Positions 6,538 to 14,905 of a stretch of DNA of 23,066 nt are shown in pieces; within the stretch, counting starts at the first letter, position 1, and each line of letters begins with the position of its first letter. Location: positions 1-23,066 of the forward strand of contig CAMQSH010000010.1 in assembly GCA_947036575.1 (NCBI GenBank). Reading direction: 5' to 3'. A model generated the notes under the pieces. The model made no database searches and had not been told where the DNA came from. It was given only the letters and a program-made list of their open reading frames with translations. This stretch comes from an uncultured Brevinema sp. (GTDB lineage Bacteria > Spirochaetota > Brevinematia > Brevinematales > Brevinemataceae). Made by a program: the position numbers and the translations under genes.

Positions 6538-7938
6538 ATGAAAAATCCTTCTTCTCATCATTTTACCAAAGATAATCCTAGTACCCCTATTTATGGTAGT
6601 TTAGAAAGTGATCATGTTTTGCCTAAGAAATTTATGCCAGAGTATTCCTTAGCTCCTCAAATAGCCTATAGAATGGTAGCAGATGAAATTTTGCATGATA
6701 GTAATCCTCGTTATAATTTGGCGAGTTTTGTCCAGACATATATGGAGCCAGAGGCTCAACAAATCATGATAGATACAATGGCTGTCAATGCAATCGATAA
6801 AACAGAATATCCTCAAACAACAGCTGTAGAAAATCATTGTGTGAATATGTTGGCTAATTTGTGGAATATTAGAGAAAGTGATTCCCCTATAGGTACTTCC
6901 ACCTTAGGGTCGTCTGAAGCGTGTATGTTGGCAGGAATAGCGATGATTTTTCGTTGGAAAAAACTAGCTAAAAAACATAATATTCCTTTAGCTAAATTAA
7001 ATCTTGTTGTCAGTTCTGGGGTGCAAGTCGTATGGGAAAAATTCTGTGTTTATTGGGATATTGAATTGAGGGTAATCCCTATGACAGATTTTCAGGATCT
7101 TCGTCTTGATCCTAAACAAGCTGTGAAAAAAAGTGATGATTATACGATAGGTGTTGTGGCAATTATGGGGATCACGTATACGGGCTTATTTGATGATGTG
7201 GTACTTTTAGATCATGAGGTAGAAGAATACAATAAAACTCATGCGATTTCCCTTCCTATACATATAGATGCTGCATCTGGAGGTTTGTTTTTACCTTTTG
7301 TAAATCCACTCTTGGAATGGGATTTTCGCCTTAAAAATGTGGTGTCTATTAATACTTCTGGACACAAATTTGGTCTTGTTTATCCAGGTATAGGTTGGAT
7401 CATTTGGCGGAATAAAGAGTTTTTGGATGAAAAATTATTATTTACAGTAAATTATCTAGGAACATCTTTTAGTCCTGAATTTCAATTGAATTTTTCACGA
7501 CCAGGTAGTCAAATATGGGCTCAATATTTTAATTTTGTGCGTTTTGGTAAAGAAGGTTATAAAGCTATTCACGAAAAGAGTAAAGATGTTGCAATACAAT
7601 TATCAGAACAAATAAAACAGATGAGCTTTTTTCATCTATTGAATGATGGTAGTAATATCCCTATAGTATGCTGGTGTATAAAGGATACGCCCGATAAACC
7701 AAAATGGAGTTTATATGATTTATCAGAAATATTAAAAAGAAGTGGTTGGCAAGTGCCAGCATATCCTTTACCTGCTAATTTTAAAGATGTTATTATTATG
7801 AGAATTGTTGTTCGTGCTGATTTTAGTAGGGATCAGTTATCACTATTTTTAGAAGATATGAAATCAGCATTAGAAATCCTTAAAAAACAAGAAACTTATG
7901 TAACTCATCCTAATTGTCCCTCAGGGTTTAATCATTAG
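6538..7938 (+). CDS. gadB: Glutamate decarboxylase (PLP-dependent)
   Basis: A 466-residue group II decarboxylase, the same length as E. coli GadA/GadB. It converts glutamate to GABA and CO2 in the cytoplasm, consuming a proton, and typically serves acid resistance. Hallmarks: the N-terminal PLPKKFMPE-like segment (VLPKKFMPEYSLAP), TSTLGSSEACMLAG, HIDAASGGLFLPF with the cofactor-binding Asp, and TSGHKFG with the PLP Schiff-base Lys277. RPGSQIWAQYFNF follows. The protein ends in His (GFNH), in line with the C-terminal His that closes the active site of E. coli GadB at neutral pH. The start is supported by TTAGGAG. It is transcribed alone, and no GadC-type glutamate/GABA antiporter is next to it. 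Confidence 0.95.
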   Translation: MKNPSSHHFTKDNPSTPIYGSLESDHVLPKKFMPEYSLAPQIAYRMVADEILHDSNPRYNLASFVQTYMEPEAQQIMIDTMAVNAIDKTEYPQTTAVENHCVNMLANLWNIRESDSPIGTSTLGSSEACMLAGIAMIFRWKKLAKKHNIPLAKLNLVVSSGVQVVWEKFCVYWDIELRVIPMTDFQDLRLDPKQAVKKSDDYTIGVVAIMGITYTGLFDDVVLLDHEVEEYNKTHAISLPIHIDAASGGLFLPFVNPLLEWDFRLKNVVSINTSGHKFGLVYPGIGWIIWRNKEFLDEKLLFTVNYLGTSFSPEFQLNFSRPGSQIWAQYFNFVRFGKEGYKAIHEKSKDVAIQLSEQIKQMSFFHLLNDGSNIPIVCWCIKDTPDKPKWSLYDLSEILKRSGWQVPAYPLPANFKDVIIMRIVVRADFSRDQLSLFLEDMKSALEILKKQETYVTHPNCPSGFNH

Positions 7939-7945
7939 ACAAAAT

Positions 7946-7979
7946 AAAAAGCCCAACTCTTTATAGAGTTGGGCTTTTT
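7946..7979. terminator. Bidirectional terminator between convergent genes
   Basis: A 15-bp perfect stem (7946-7960 with 7965-7979; core GCCCAACTCT/AGAGTTGGGC), a TTAT loop, an A-run on one side and a T-run on the other. It ends the plus-strand decarboxylase gene and the minus-strand gene that stops at 7991. Confidence 0.92.
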
Positions 7980-7990
7980 TGTATATATGA

Positions 7991-9715
7991 TTATTTTTCG
8001 TTTTGAATCATTTCGAATAAACTTTTTGCAGCATTTTTTGGTCCACTTTGTTCGTGTCCTGGAATACCAAGTTTTGTATGAATCATACCGACTTTAACTT
8101 TTTTGTTGAACATATCTTTGAAATAAGAATCAATCAAAATAAGACTTTCTTTTTCACGTTGTACTGGTCCAAAAGGATTTGCGAAAAATGATTCAACAAG
8201 TCCAGATTCTGAAGTAGTACCTTTAGCCATACGTTTACCAGAAATAAATACATCTAAAGCATCGTCTAGTTTGTCGAAGAAAGTAATAGCTTCTGGAGAA
8301 TCAGCATAGTTATTTGCATATAAGAAATAATCGATTGGTTCCCCAACAGTAATTTCGTCATAGGTGGATACAGGAATAATAACTCTTGCATTGATTTTGT
8401 CAGGATTCATAAAAATAGATCTATCAAGTTCTTTATAAGCATAACCTTGATCTAAATCATCGAGACGTACAAAAGCACCAATCTCTGTACCATAAGCAAG
8501 AGGTTTACCAGCATTTAATTTTAGAATACCCATATCATCAAAAATGATAACCATTTTTTGTAAATAGTCATGTGCCAATGATCTGAAGGCTTCTAAGCTT
8601 TCTGATTTTCCAGCACCACTATCACCCATAATAACAACATTTTTGCTGATACCATTTTTAAGGGTGATTTTTACCATAGCACCATGAATAGGTAGTTCTT
8701 TGTTACCAAGAGCTTTTACATTATGTAAAGTGAGGAGCATTTTTTTCATATAGCCAAAATAATCAATATCATCGCTTTTATTGATAAATCCAACCATAAT
8801 ATCATTTTTTTTATCATGGAAGAAATCTGTTTTTAGTTTGGTATCTTTGTCATCAAAAGCATAAACATAAACCATATCAGGCTTTTTGTTTTCATATTCA
8901 GCAGGAGTTGCTGTTTCAAATAAGTTACAAAGAGTAACACCCTGAGACATAAAATCTCTTGGAAAATATGTGAAAACAAGATATTCACCTACTTTAATAG
9001 GATAACAAAACCAATCATTAAGATCTAATTTGATATTTTCAATAGGATTGTAAGTTACTTCATTAAAAGTACCTTTACGAGTATTCATTTTTGGATAGAC
9101 AATAAAAGGAGGCATAAGAACTAATTTTTGGATAAAAGGAATTTCATGGATATTACCATAATTAGCAGGACAAGGCCAAGCTACTTTAGCAAGTCCAATT
9201 CCAGCATTTACACTACTACGTGATTGACGTAGTACCATGCTAGCTTTTAGAGATACGTGTTTTTTGATAGTACGACGTGTATTAATGATAAGATTGGTTA
9301 ATTCATCTATAGAAGTGATAAGTTGTCCTCTACGAAGTCCTGTACGTGAATTTCTATCAAAGTATAAAATAGCATAACGCTCTATTTTTAACCAAAAAGA
9401 GTATAAATCGTCAATAAAGTTAGTGAATTTAGCTGCATCATGAACGAATTTTTGATAAAGAGGATACTCTTCATCAAGCTGTTGAATAGATAATACTTTA
9501 AGTATATCAATCAATACTTCTTGAAGATCTTTTTCTGTATGTATAGAAGTTAGGTACTCATATACAATATCTTCGTTTGCTTGGCTATGTTCCAAATAAA
9601 GCGTTAAGATACGGTGAAAACCTTTACTTTCTAATAGTTCAAAAGAAGAGCGACAGTATTTCAAATTGAAATCAAGTACGGCACCAGCACGTACGACATC
9701 AAATTCTTTGTGCAT
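7991..9715 (-). CDS. P-loop protein with HPr kinase/PEPCK-like C-terminal domain
   Basis: A 574-residue cytoplasmic protein. The C-terminal half has a Walker A motif GDSGAGKSE (residues 364-372) and then IIFDD (393-394 acidic pair). This is the arrangement of the HPr kinase/phosphorylase and PEP carboxykinase P-loop superfamily (G-x-SG-x-GKSE ... DD). It differs from the ATP-PEPCK (GLSGTGKTT) and GTP-PEPCK (ACGKTN) motifs, and it is far longer than HPr kinase (about 310). The N-terminal roughly 340 residues are not recognised. I prefer ATG 9715 because GGAG lies 6 nt before it; the in-frame TTG four codons upstream overlaps that site. A good promoter precedes it. It may be a metabolite or protein kinase, but the substrate is unknown. 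It is transcribed alone. Confidence 0.75.
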   Translation of the reverse strand: MHKEFDVVRAGAVLDFNLKYCRSSFELLESKGFHRILTLYLEHSQANEDIVYEYLTSIHTEKDLQEVLIDILKVLSIQQLDEEYPLYQKFVHDAAKFTNFIDDLYSFWLKIERYAILYFDRNSRTGLRRGQLITSIDELTNLIINTRRTIKKHVSLKASMVLRQSRSSVNAGIGLAKVAWPCPANYGNIHEIPFIQKLVLMPPFIVYPKMNTRKGTFNEVTYNPIENIKLDLNDWFCYPIKVGEYLVFTYFPRDFMSQGVTLCNLFETATPAEYENKKPDMVYVYAFDDKDTKLKTDFFHDKKNDIMVGFINKSDDIDYFGYMKKMLLTLHNVKALGNKELPIHGAMVKITLKNGISKNVVIMGDSGAGKSESLEAFRSLAHDYLQKMVIIFDDMGILKLNAGKPLAYGTEIGAFVRLDDLDQGYAYKELDRSIFMNPDKINARVIIPVSTYDEITVGEPIDYFLYANNYADSPEAITFFDKLDDALDVFISGKRMAKGTTSESGLVESFFANPFGPVQREKESLILIDSYFKDMFNKKVKVGMIHTKLGIPGHEQSGPKNAAKSLFEMIQNEK

Positions 9716-9760
9716 ATATTTCTCCAAATATAATTATTAATAATACTAAGTATATAGCGT

Positions 9761-9789
9761 ATTATAGATCATAGTTATTATATAGTCAA
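9761..9789 (-). promoter_or_regulatory. Sigma70-type promoter of the P-loop gene
   Basis: Read on the minus strand: TTGACT (9789-9784), a 17-nt spacer, then TATAAT (9766-9761), 45 nt before the chosen start codon. Near-consensus boxes at ideal spacing. Confidence 0.8.
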
Positions 9790-9968
9790 TTGTTTTTTAG
9801 TGTTTTTAGCAATATTTTTAGTAAAAACTGTGAATTTATGTATTATTTATTCTTATAAATAAATATATAATCGATAATATGAGTATGATAATTATTAAAT
9901 AACTCAATATATATAACAAATATTTTATACTAGTTAAAATGATTTTATTAAATAATACAATAAATAGA
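9790..9968. other. AT-rich divergent intergenic DNA
   Basis: This stretch separates the minus-strand P-loop gene promoter from the plus-strand lipoprotein operon promoter. It is almost pure A/T. I see no gene, clear hairpin or repeat here; the short ORFs across it are not conserved. Confidence 0.5.
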
Positions 9969-9997
9969 TTGACTAAAATTAATTTCTTTGCTATAAT
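9969..9997 (+). promoter_or_regulatory. Promoter of lipoprotein operon copy 1
   Basis: TTGACT (9969-9974), a 17-nt spacer, and TATAAT (9992-9997). Both boxes and the spacing are repeated exactly at 14759-14787 before the second copy of the operon, which strongly supports function. Confidence 0.88.
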
Positions 9998-10107
9998 TTT
10001 ATTGAATTCTGTTTTTTTCAAAGCTATATATGAGGAGAAGTCTTTACAATATTTGTATGTTATTATTTTATTATTATTTTTAAAATTTAGAATTAATGAG
10101 GAAAACA
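9998..10107 (+). promoter_or_regulatory. Conserved untranslated leader of copy 1
   Basis: About 100 nt between the promoter and the GTG start. It is closely matched by 14788-14905, including ATTGAATTCTG, TTTACAATATTTGTA and the TTAATGAGGAAAACAGTG at the start. Small insertions and deletions break any shared reading frame, so conservation is at the DNA or RNA level. An early TTGAA/TTCAA hairpin can form. Control of translation or mRNA stability is a possible role. Confidence 0.55.
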
Positions 10108-12294
10108 GTGCGAAAATATTTATTATTCATTTGTTTGATTTTTGTATCATGTTCTCAAGTTTACTTAGAAGAAACACAAGATGCTGTTTCTATTAATACT
10201 AGAGTATCTTATGATACTTTAGATACTGGGATACACCTTGAATGGGATATTCAGTGGGATTTTGCTAGGGTAGAAATATCTAGAGGAACAGAAGCTAACA
10301 AGTTGGTAGTTTTTAAAGATAATCTTGCTCAAAACGAATGGCTTGATTCAGAAAATATGCCTGGGTTAGACTATTATTATAGGGTAACTGCATATAATTC
10401 TAAAGATAGAGTTATAGGTCAATCAGATATTCTTAAAGGACATCGTTCTTATAGACCTTATGATCTAGTAGTTACACCAAGTGACTTAAAAACTTATTTT
10501 GCAAAGTATTCAGATAGAATTGAAATCTATTGGATAGGAGATGCTCAAGATACTTTTAGAATATATAGATCTGATAGTCTTGGTGGTGTTCAAACTGAAC
10601 TAGCAGAAGTGAGTTTTGGTGCTACAAAAGAATTAAAATTTAGTGATTATAGTATAGAACAAGGGAAAAAATATTTTTATAAAGTATCCTCTGTTGGTAA
10701 AAAAGAAGATGGAACTGTCTCAGAAAAAATGTCTATAGATTCTATAGAAGGTTCTTCCAAAATAGCTCCTAAAAGTGTTAAAACTACAACGATAGTTGGT
10801 GGTATTAAGTTATCTTGGGATAATGATAATACTGCTGAATATTATCAAGTTTATCGATCTGAAACAAAAGATGGTGAGTATAAATTGATTGTTCCTTTTG
10901 TATTAGATACACAATATACTGATAAAAACCTTCCTAATATTAAAGGTGCTGATATAGATGGTGCTTATACATACCCTTCATACTACTACAAAATCAAATC
11001 ACTTGCGGGTGATCAAGAATCGGAACTCAGCGACTTAGCTGTTGGGTATGCTATTGATCCTGTAGACTTTTTATCTGCACCAAAAAATTTCACTCTTACT
11101 TTAAATAAATCTTCTTACCCATACAAATTAAATCTTTCTTGGAATGCTGTTGGTAGAAGTGTTGCTACTTATCGTTTATCTAAAATTAATAAAGGTGTAA
11201 CTAATGTTATTGCTGATAAGATAAGCACATTAGTATTAACAATACCAAATGAAGAGTTTAGTTCTCAGTCAGAATATATTGTACAAGCTATTAATGATAA
11301 GGCGGGTGGTTTATTGGGAGATATGGCTTCCAGAATCTATACTAGTTCAACTCCAGCACCTCCAAAAATGTTAACAATTACAACAAATGCACGTACTTTT
11401 GAAACAAATATTCAAGCGGTAGATATTGAATCTCGTGTATATTGGAAGCAAAATTCTTGGACAATATTTGATAAACCAAAATACGGGAATGAGGTAACAG
11501 GAGCTGTCAAAAAAGAATGGCATGTGACTTCAGAAGTAGGTAACATAGATTTAACATGGGACAAACAAGTGCAATCAGAATTTGTGGCTTATTATACTAT
11601 CTATCGAAGAAAACAAGGCGAAACAACATTTAAAAAAATAACTAATGTAGATACTATAATGTATTCAGATACTTTGTTTACTCCAGCAGAATATAAAGGT
11701 TCTGGAACAGGTAATAAATTTGCATATCCTCTTTATGAATATCAAATCACAGCAACTTTTGGAATAGATGAAAGTAGTCCTTCTTCAATATTAGTGGGAT
11801 CTGCAATCAATCCTGCTGATATTTTACCAGCTCCTGATTATGTTAGTATTCCTGGACATTGGGCAAATGGTACTGGCTTTAACACTTATCCTGCAGTAAT
11901 TTGGCAATCTGGACCTCTTTCACCAAAAGGTGTTGAAAAAATAGTCAATAAAACAGGAGCAAACCATATGTATCTTGTATGGGGTGATGTTCAAGGAATA
12001 TCTACCTATAGAGTAAGACATTCTAGAGGTTTTGCTCAGGAAAATTGGGTTAACAATTGGAATTATCCTACAGGAGGTTCTAATAAAGCCTCAGTACAAT
12101 GGTATAATAATAATGATACAGGTGTTTCTATGACAGGAATGTATGCATATGAGGATAGTATAGTTTGGATGTATTCCAAAGAAAGTACTTCCTTTGATGT
12201 GGGATCTGTCAATGGTAGTGCAGGAAATCTACTTGGAGATGTACGTGGTATTTGGTTTACAGAGCCTGGTACAAAACCGGGTTGGTATCAGTAG
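10108..12294 (+). CDS. Large fibronectin type III lipoprotein A1
   Basis: A 728-residue exported lipoprotein with signal MRKYLLFICLIFVSC and Cys15 as the lipid-modified residue. I chose the GTG at 10108 because GAGG lies 6 nt upstream; the ATG at 10096 has no ribosome site. The mature part is a chain of about five Fn3-like beta domains (roughly residues 31-114, 121-218, 220-318, 322-414 and 466-568). Each has the recurring pattern I-x-L-x-W ... Y-x-I/V-Y/S-R ... Y-Y-Y-K/R-V. A C-terminal module of about 155 residues contains TYRVRHSRG, SFDVGS and LGDVRGIWF, which I do not recognise. It is co-transcribed with B1 6 nt downstream. Likely a surface adhesion or scaffold protein; the function is inferred from architecture only. 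Confidence 0.85.
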   Translation: MRKYLLFICLIFVSCSQVYLEETQDAVSINTRVSYDTLDTGIHLEWDIQWDFARVEISRGTEANKLVVFKDNLAQNEWLDSENMPGLDYYYRVTAYNSKDRVIGQSDILKGHRSYRPYDLVVTPSDLKTYFAKYSDRIEIYWIGDAQDTFRIYRSDSLGGVQTELAEVSFGATKELKFSDYSIEQGKKYFYKVSSVGKKEDGTVSEKMSIDSIEGSSKIAPKSVKTTTIVGGIKLSWDNDNTAEYYQVYRSETKDGEYKLIVPFVLDTQYTDKNLPNIKGADIDGAYTYPSYYYKIKSLAGDQESELSDLAVGYAIDPVDFLSAPKNFTLTLNKSSYPYKLNLSWNAVGRSVATYRLSKINKGVTNVIADKISTLVLTIPNEEFSSQSEYIVQAINDKAGGLLGDMASRIYTSSTPAPPKMLTITTNARTFETNIQAVDIESRVYWKQNSWTIFDKPKYGNEVTGAVKKEWHVTSEVGNIDLTWDKQVQSEFVAYYTIYRRKQGETTFKKITNVDTIMYSDTLFTPAEYKGSGTGNKFAYPLYEYQITATFGIDESSPSSILVGSAINPADILPAPDYVSIPGHWANGTGFNTYPAVIWQSGPLSPKGVEKIVNKTGANHMYLVWGDVQGISTYRVRHSRGFAQENWVNNWNYPTGGSNKASVQWYNNNDTGVSMTGMYAYEDSIVWMYSKESTSFDVGSVNGSAGNLLGDVRGIWFTEPGTKPGWYQ

Positions 12295-12300
12295 GAGATT

Positions 12301-14577
12301 ATGATGAAAATTATGAATAAATTTTTTATAATGATCTTGATAACTCTTAGTGGGTGTCAAGTAATAACTTTAGAAGATAAAACAGCAAATACTTTTGTGG
12401 TTACAGCATCACAGGGAACATTTGATAATAGTATTGAAGTAAAATGGATTAAAACAGACTATTATGCTAATTTTGTGGTATTGAGAAGTGCCTCTGAAAC
12501 TGGGACTTACACTCCTATAACACATAGAATTAATGCTTCTGAATATATAGACACTTATAATATAATAGAAGGAGCTTCTTATTATTATAAAGTGCAAGGC
12601 TATAATGATATTGGTACGGTTATGCACACTACAGAGCCTGCAGAAGGCTACGCTGGTGCGGGTGGTGGATTTTTACCACCTCAAGATATTACTATTAGTA
12701 CAGGAAAATCCACAAAAACTTTAGCATTGTCTTGGGGTAGAATTGAAGGTGCAGCTTCTTATGAAATATTAAGAAGTGAAAATAATATTGATTTTATATC
12801 TATTGCAACAATACCTTTTTTACATTATGAAGATTTAGATGTAGTATTAGGTAAAACATATTATTATCAAATAACTTCTTTAGATGAAGATGGAATTCCA
12901 AGTCAAAATAATTCTCTATCGGTAAAAGGCACTTTATTTGGTATGGATTTAGGGCTTAGTACTTCTGCAGGTGCTTACGATGATAAAATAGTACTAACAT
13001 GGAATAAGTACGAATATGCTACAAAATATTTATTATTTCGTTCTGAAAGCTCTGGAGTTATGGGAAATATTGTTAAAACAATAAATCAATCTGAAGTGAT
13101 GAAGTATTCTGATACACATGTAGAAAAAGGTAAATTATATTATTATACAATCATGTACCAAAATGATCAAGCTGTCAATCAAAGCGATACGAGTAGAGGG
13201 TATCTTAAAACTGCTGAAGCTCCAGGAAAACCAACAGGTTTTACAGCATCACAAGGAGTAGATCCTAATGATGTTTTATTAAATTGGACAGCAGTTGAGG
13301 GTGCTATTTCTTATGAAATCGCAAGGTCTTCTTCAAAAACAGGACCTTGGCAAATCATTACGACAACAGCTAAAGATAGTAGTATAACATCATACAAAGA
13401 TAGAGTGCCAGATGATTCATATACTTATTTTTATACAATAACAGGATTAAATCCAGCGCCTGGAACAGTCTCAGATATTAAAGAAGGTTGGGCAAATAAA
13501 GCTCCTATTAATATTACAGCGTCAGATTCTTTTGGAGAAAAAGTAGTGCTTGCTTGGGATAGCGTTACTAATGCTCGTTCTTACGCTGTTTCTTCCTCAG
13601 ATACTCTTACAGGAGTATACAAACCTGTAGGTTCTGCTTCTCGTTCTTCTTCTGATAGAATATCTTTTGATCATATATATGATATAGGTAGTAATTTGTC
13701 TAAAGAACTTTTTTATAAGGTTCAAGTAGTCACAACAAGTGGACAAAGTTTACCATCAGAACCTGTAGCAGGGATGATCAGAAAAATAGGTGCTCCTCAA
13801 AATGTAAGAGTTCGTGATAATAAAACGGCGACAAAATCTATGACAATAATTTGGAATAAGGTAGATGGAGCTCGTTCTTATAATGTTTATAGAGCAACAT
13901 TAAAACATAAGAATTCAGATCCTAACAAATTAGAGCTAGCTCATTTTACAAAAGTAGGTAGTGCTCAAAATGCTGCATTCAATTTATCATTTAACACATA
14001 TCCTATAAGACGTTATGTTTATATGGTAAAAGCTGTTGATGGTGGTGGTGCAGAAGGTATATTTACCAAAACAGATATTGTATGGAGATATCCTGAAGAT
14101 TTAGTCGACTTTGCGAGAGATATAGATTTTACAATAGTACAAGCTCAAACACAGATTTCTGGTTTTGGAGGTCAAGGTAGTGGTGGTAATGTCTCTGGAA
14201 GAGCTGATGGACAATACCAATACTATGCAGGATTGAGTGGATCAAAAAATAATTGGCTAAACTATTCTAGTTTTGAAGTTATTTTACATGGAAACAATCC
14301 TGTTAGTGTTGATATTTGGTCTATGAGTGCCTCATTAAGTGGAACTACTCATATTAGTGGTTTATATAATGGTAAAGTTACTTATAATAATCTTGCAGCT
14401 AAAGATGGTGGGTATGTTACTGGTGGCGGAATGACTTTTGAATACAATCACCCTACAAAAGGTTGGATAAAAGAATATTGGGACGCTAAAAAAGCTGGTG
14501 GATTACTAGACTCTGTTGTCTTGTATGGATCTGAAGATCCACCATGGAAACCATCTTTTGAAGAGGGTAATGGTTAA
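12301..14577 (+). CDS. Large fibronectin type III lipoprotein B1
   Basis: A 758-residue lipoprotein (lipobox LSGC, Cys19). Two adjacent ATGs follow AGGAGATT, part of which is the stop codon of A1, so A1 and B1 are tightly coupled. It has six Fn3-like domains at about 30-120, 120-215, 215-313, 314-400, 400-497 and 497-600. Each carries the L-x-W ... SYEI-x-R-S ... YYYKI-style pattern, and they are clearly diverged from one another. A distinct C-terminal domain (600-758) opens with DFTIVQAQTQI, is rich in Gly and aromatic residues, and contains SGSKNNW...SSFEV and FEYNHPTKGW; it ends FEEGNG. A and B share the repeat design but have different C-terminal domains, suggesting partner proteins. The function is not known; cell-surface binding is inferred. 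Confidence 0.85.
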   Translation: MMKIMNKFFIMILITLSGCQVITLEDKTANTFVVTASQGTFDNSIEVKWIKTDYYANFVVLRSASETGTYTPITHRINASEYIDTYNIIEGASYYYKVQGYNDIGTVMHTTEPAEGYAGAGGGFLPPQDITISTGKSTKTLALSWGRIEGAASYEILRSENNIDFISIATIPFLHYEDLDVVLGKTYYYQITSLDEDGIPSQNNSLSVKGTLFGMDLGLSTSAGAYDDKIVLTWNKYEYATKYLLFRSESSGVMGNIVKTINQSEVMKYSDTHVEKGKLYYYTIMYQNDQAVNQSDTSRGYLKTAEAPGKPTGFTASQGVDPNDVLLNWTAVEGAISYEIARSSSKTGPWQIITTTAKDSSITSYKDRVPDDSYTYFYTITGLNPAPGTVSDIKEGWANKAPINITASDSFGEKVVLAWDSVTNARSYAVSSSDTLTGVYKPVGSASRSSSDRISFDHIYDIGSNLSKELFYKVQVVTTSGQSLPSEPVAGMIRKIGAPQNVRVRDNKTATKSMTIIWNKVDGARSYNVYRATLKHKNSDPNKLELAHFTKVGSAQNAAFNLSFNTYPIRRYVYMVKAVDGGGAEGIFTKTDIVWRYPEDLVDFARDIDFTIVQAQTQISGFGGQGSGGNVSGRADGQYQYYAGLSGSKNNWLNYSSFEVILHGNNPVSVDIWSMSASLSGTTHISGLYNGKVTYNNLAAKDGGYVTGGGMTFEYNHPTKGWIKEYWDAKKAGGLLDSVVLYGSEDPPWKPSFEEGNG

Positions 14578-14580
14578 TTA

Positions 14581-14641
14581 TTAAAAATAAAAAACATCCC
14601 ACATACTTACTACGAGTATGTGGGATGTTTTTTATTTTTAA
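14581..14641 (+). terminator. Terminator of operon copy 1, with very long perfect stem
   Basis: A 27-bp perfect inverted repeat (14581-14607 with 14615-14641) and a 7-nt loop (TACTACG). The GC core is CATCCCACATACT, flanked by A- and T-runs. It begins immediately after the B1 stop. The symmetry may also protect the mRNA end or act in both directions. Confidence 0.92.
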
Positions 14642-14758
14642 ATATATATTATTTTATTGACGATAAAACTATATAATAATAAATCATATTATATTCAACT
14701 ATACTCTTATCTAAGGAAATTTACGATAGTCATTAAAGATGATTTATTAGACTAAGTC
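14642..14758. other. Spacer between the two operon copies
   Basis: AT-rich DNA between the copy-1 terminator and the copy-2 promoter. I see no gene or clear repeat. The last 25 or so bases weakly resemble the sequence just before the copy-1 promoter, which probably marks the edge of the duplicated unit. Confidence 0.45.
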
Positions 14759-14787
14759 TTGACTAAAGCTTATTTTTTTGTTATAAT
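14759..14787 (+). promoter_or_regulatory. Promoter of lipoprotein operon copy 2
   Basis: TTGACT (14759-14764), a 17-nt spacer, and TATAAT (14782-14787): the same boxes and spacing as the copy-1 promoter. Confidence 0.88.
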
Positions 14788-14905
14788 TTTATTGAATTCT
14801 GTTTTTTTTGAATTCAATAAATCTATATTAGGGAGAATTTTTTACAATATTTGTACGTTATTATTATATTATTATTTTTTAAATTTGGAATTAATGAGGA
14901 AAACA
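14788..14905 (+). promoter_or_regulatory. Conserved untranslated leader of copy 2
   Basis: Homologous to 9998-10107. It begins with a perfect 9-bp hairpin, ATTGAATTC (14792-14800) / GAATTCAAT (14810-14818), around a T-run, which is stronger than the equivalent in copy 1. An open frame runs through it into A2, but the matching copy-1 leader is not open in that frame, so I treat it as untranslated. Confidence 0.55.

Noticed and set aside
9939..10196. Plus-strand ORF overlapping the promoter and start of A1
   Set aside because: It crosses the promoter and leader, is in another frame than A1, and is not conserved in the copy-2 leader.
14759..14905. N-terminal extension of A2 through the leader
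   Set aside because: The open frame starts at a TTG inside the -35 box, and the homologous leader of A1 is not open in that frame. The GTG behind GAGG gives the same signal peptide in both copies.
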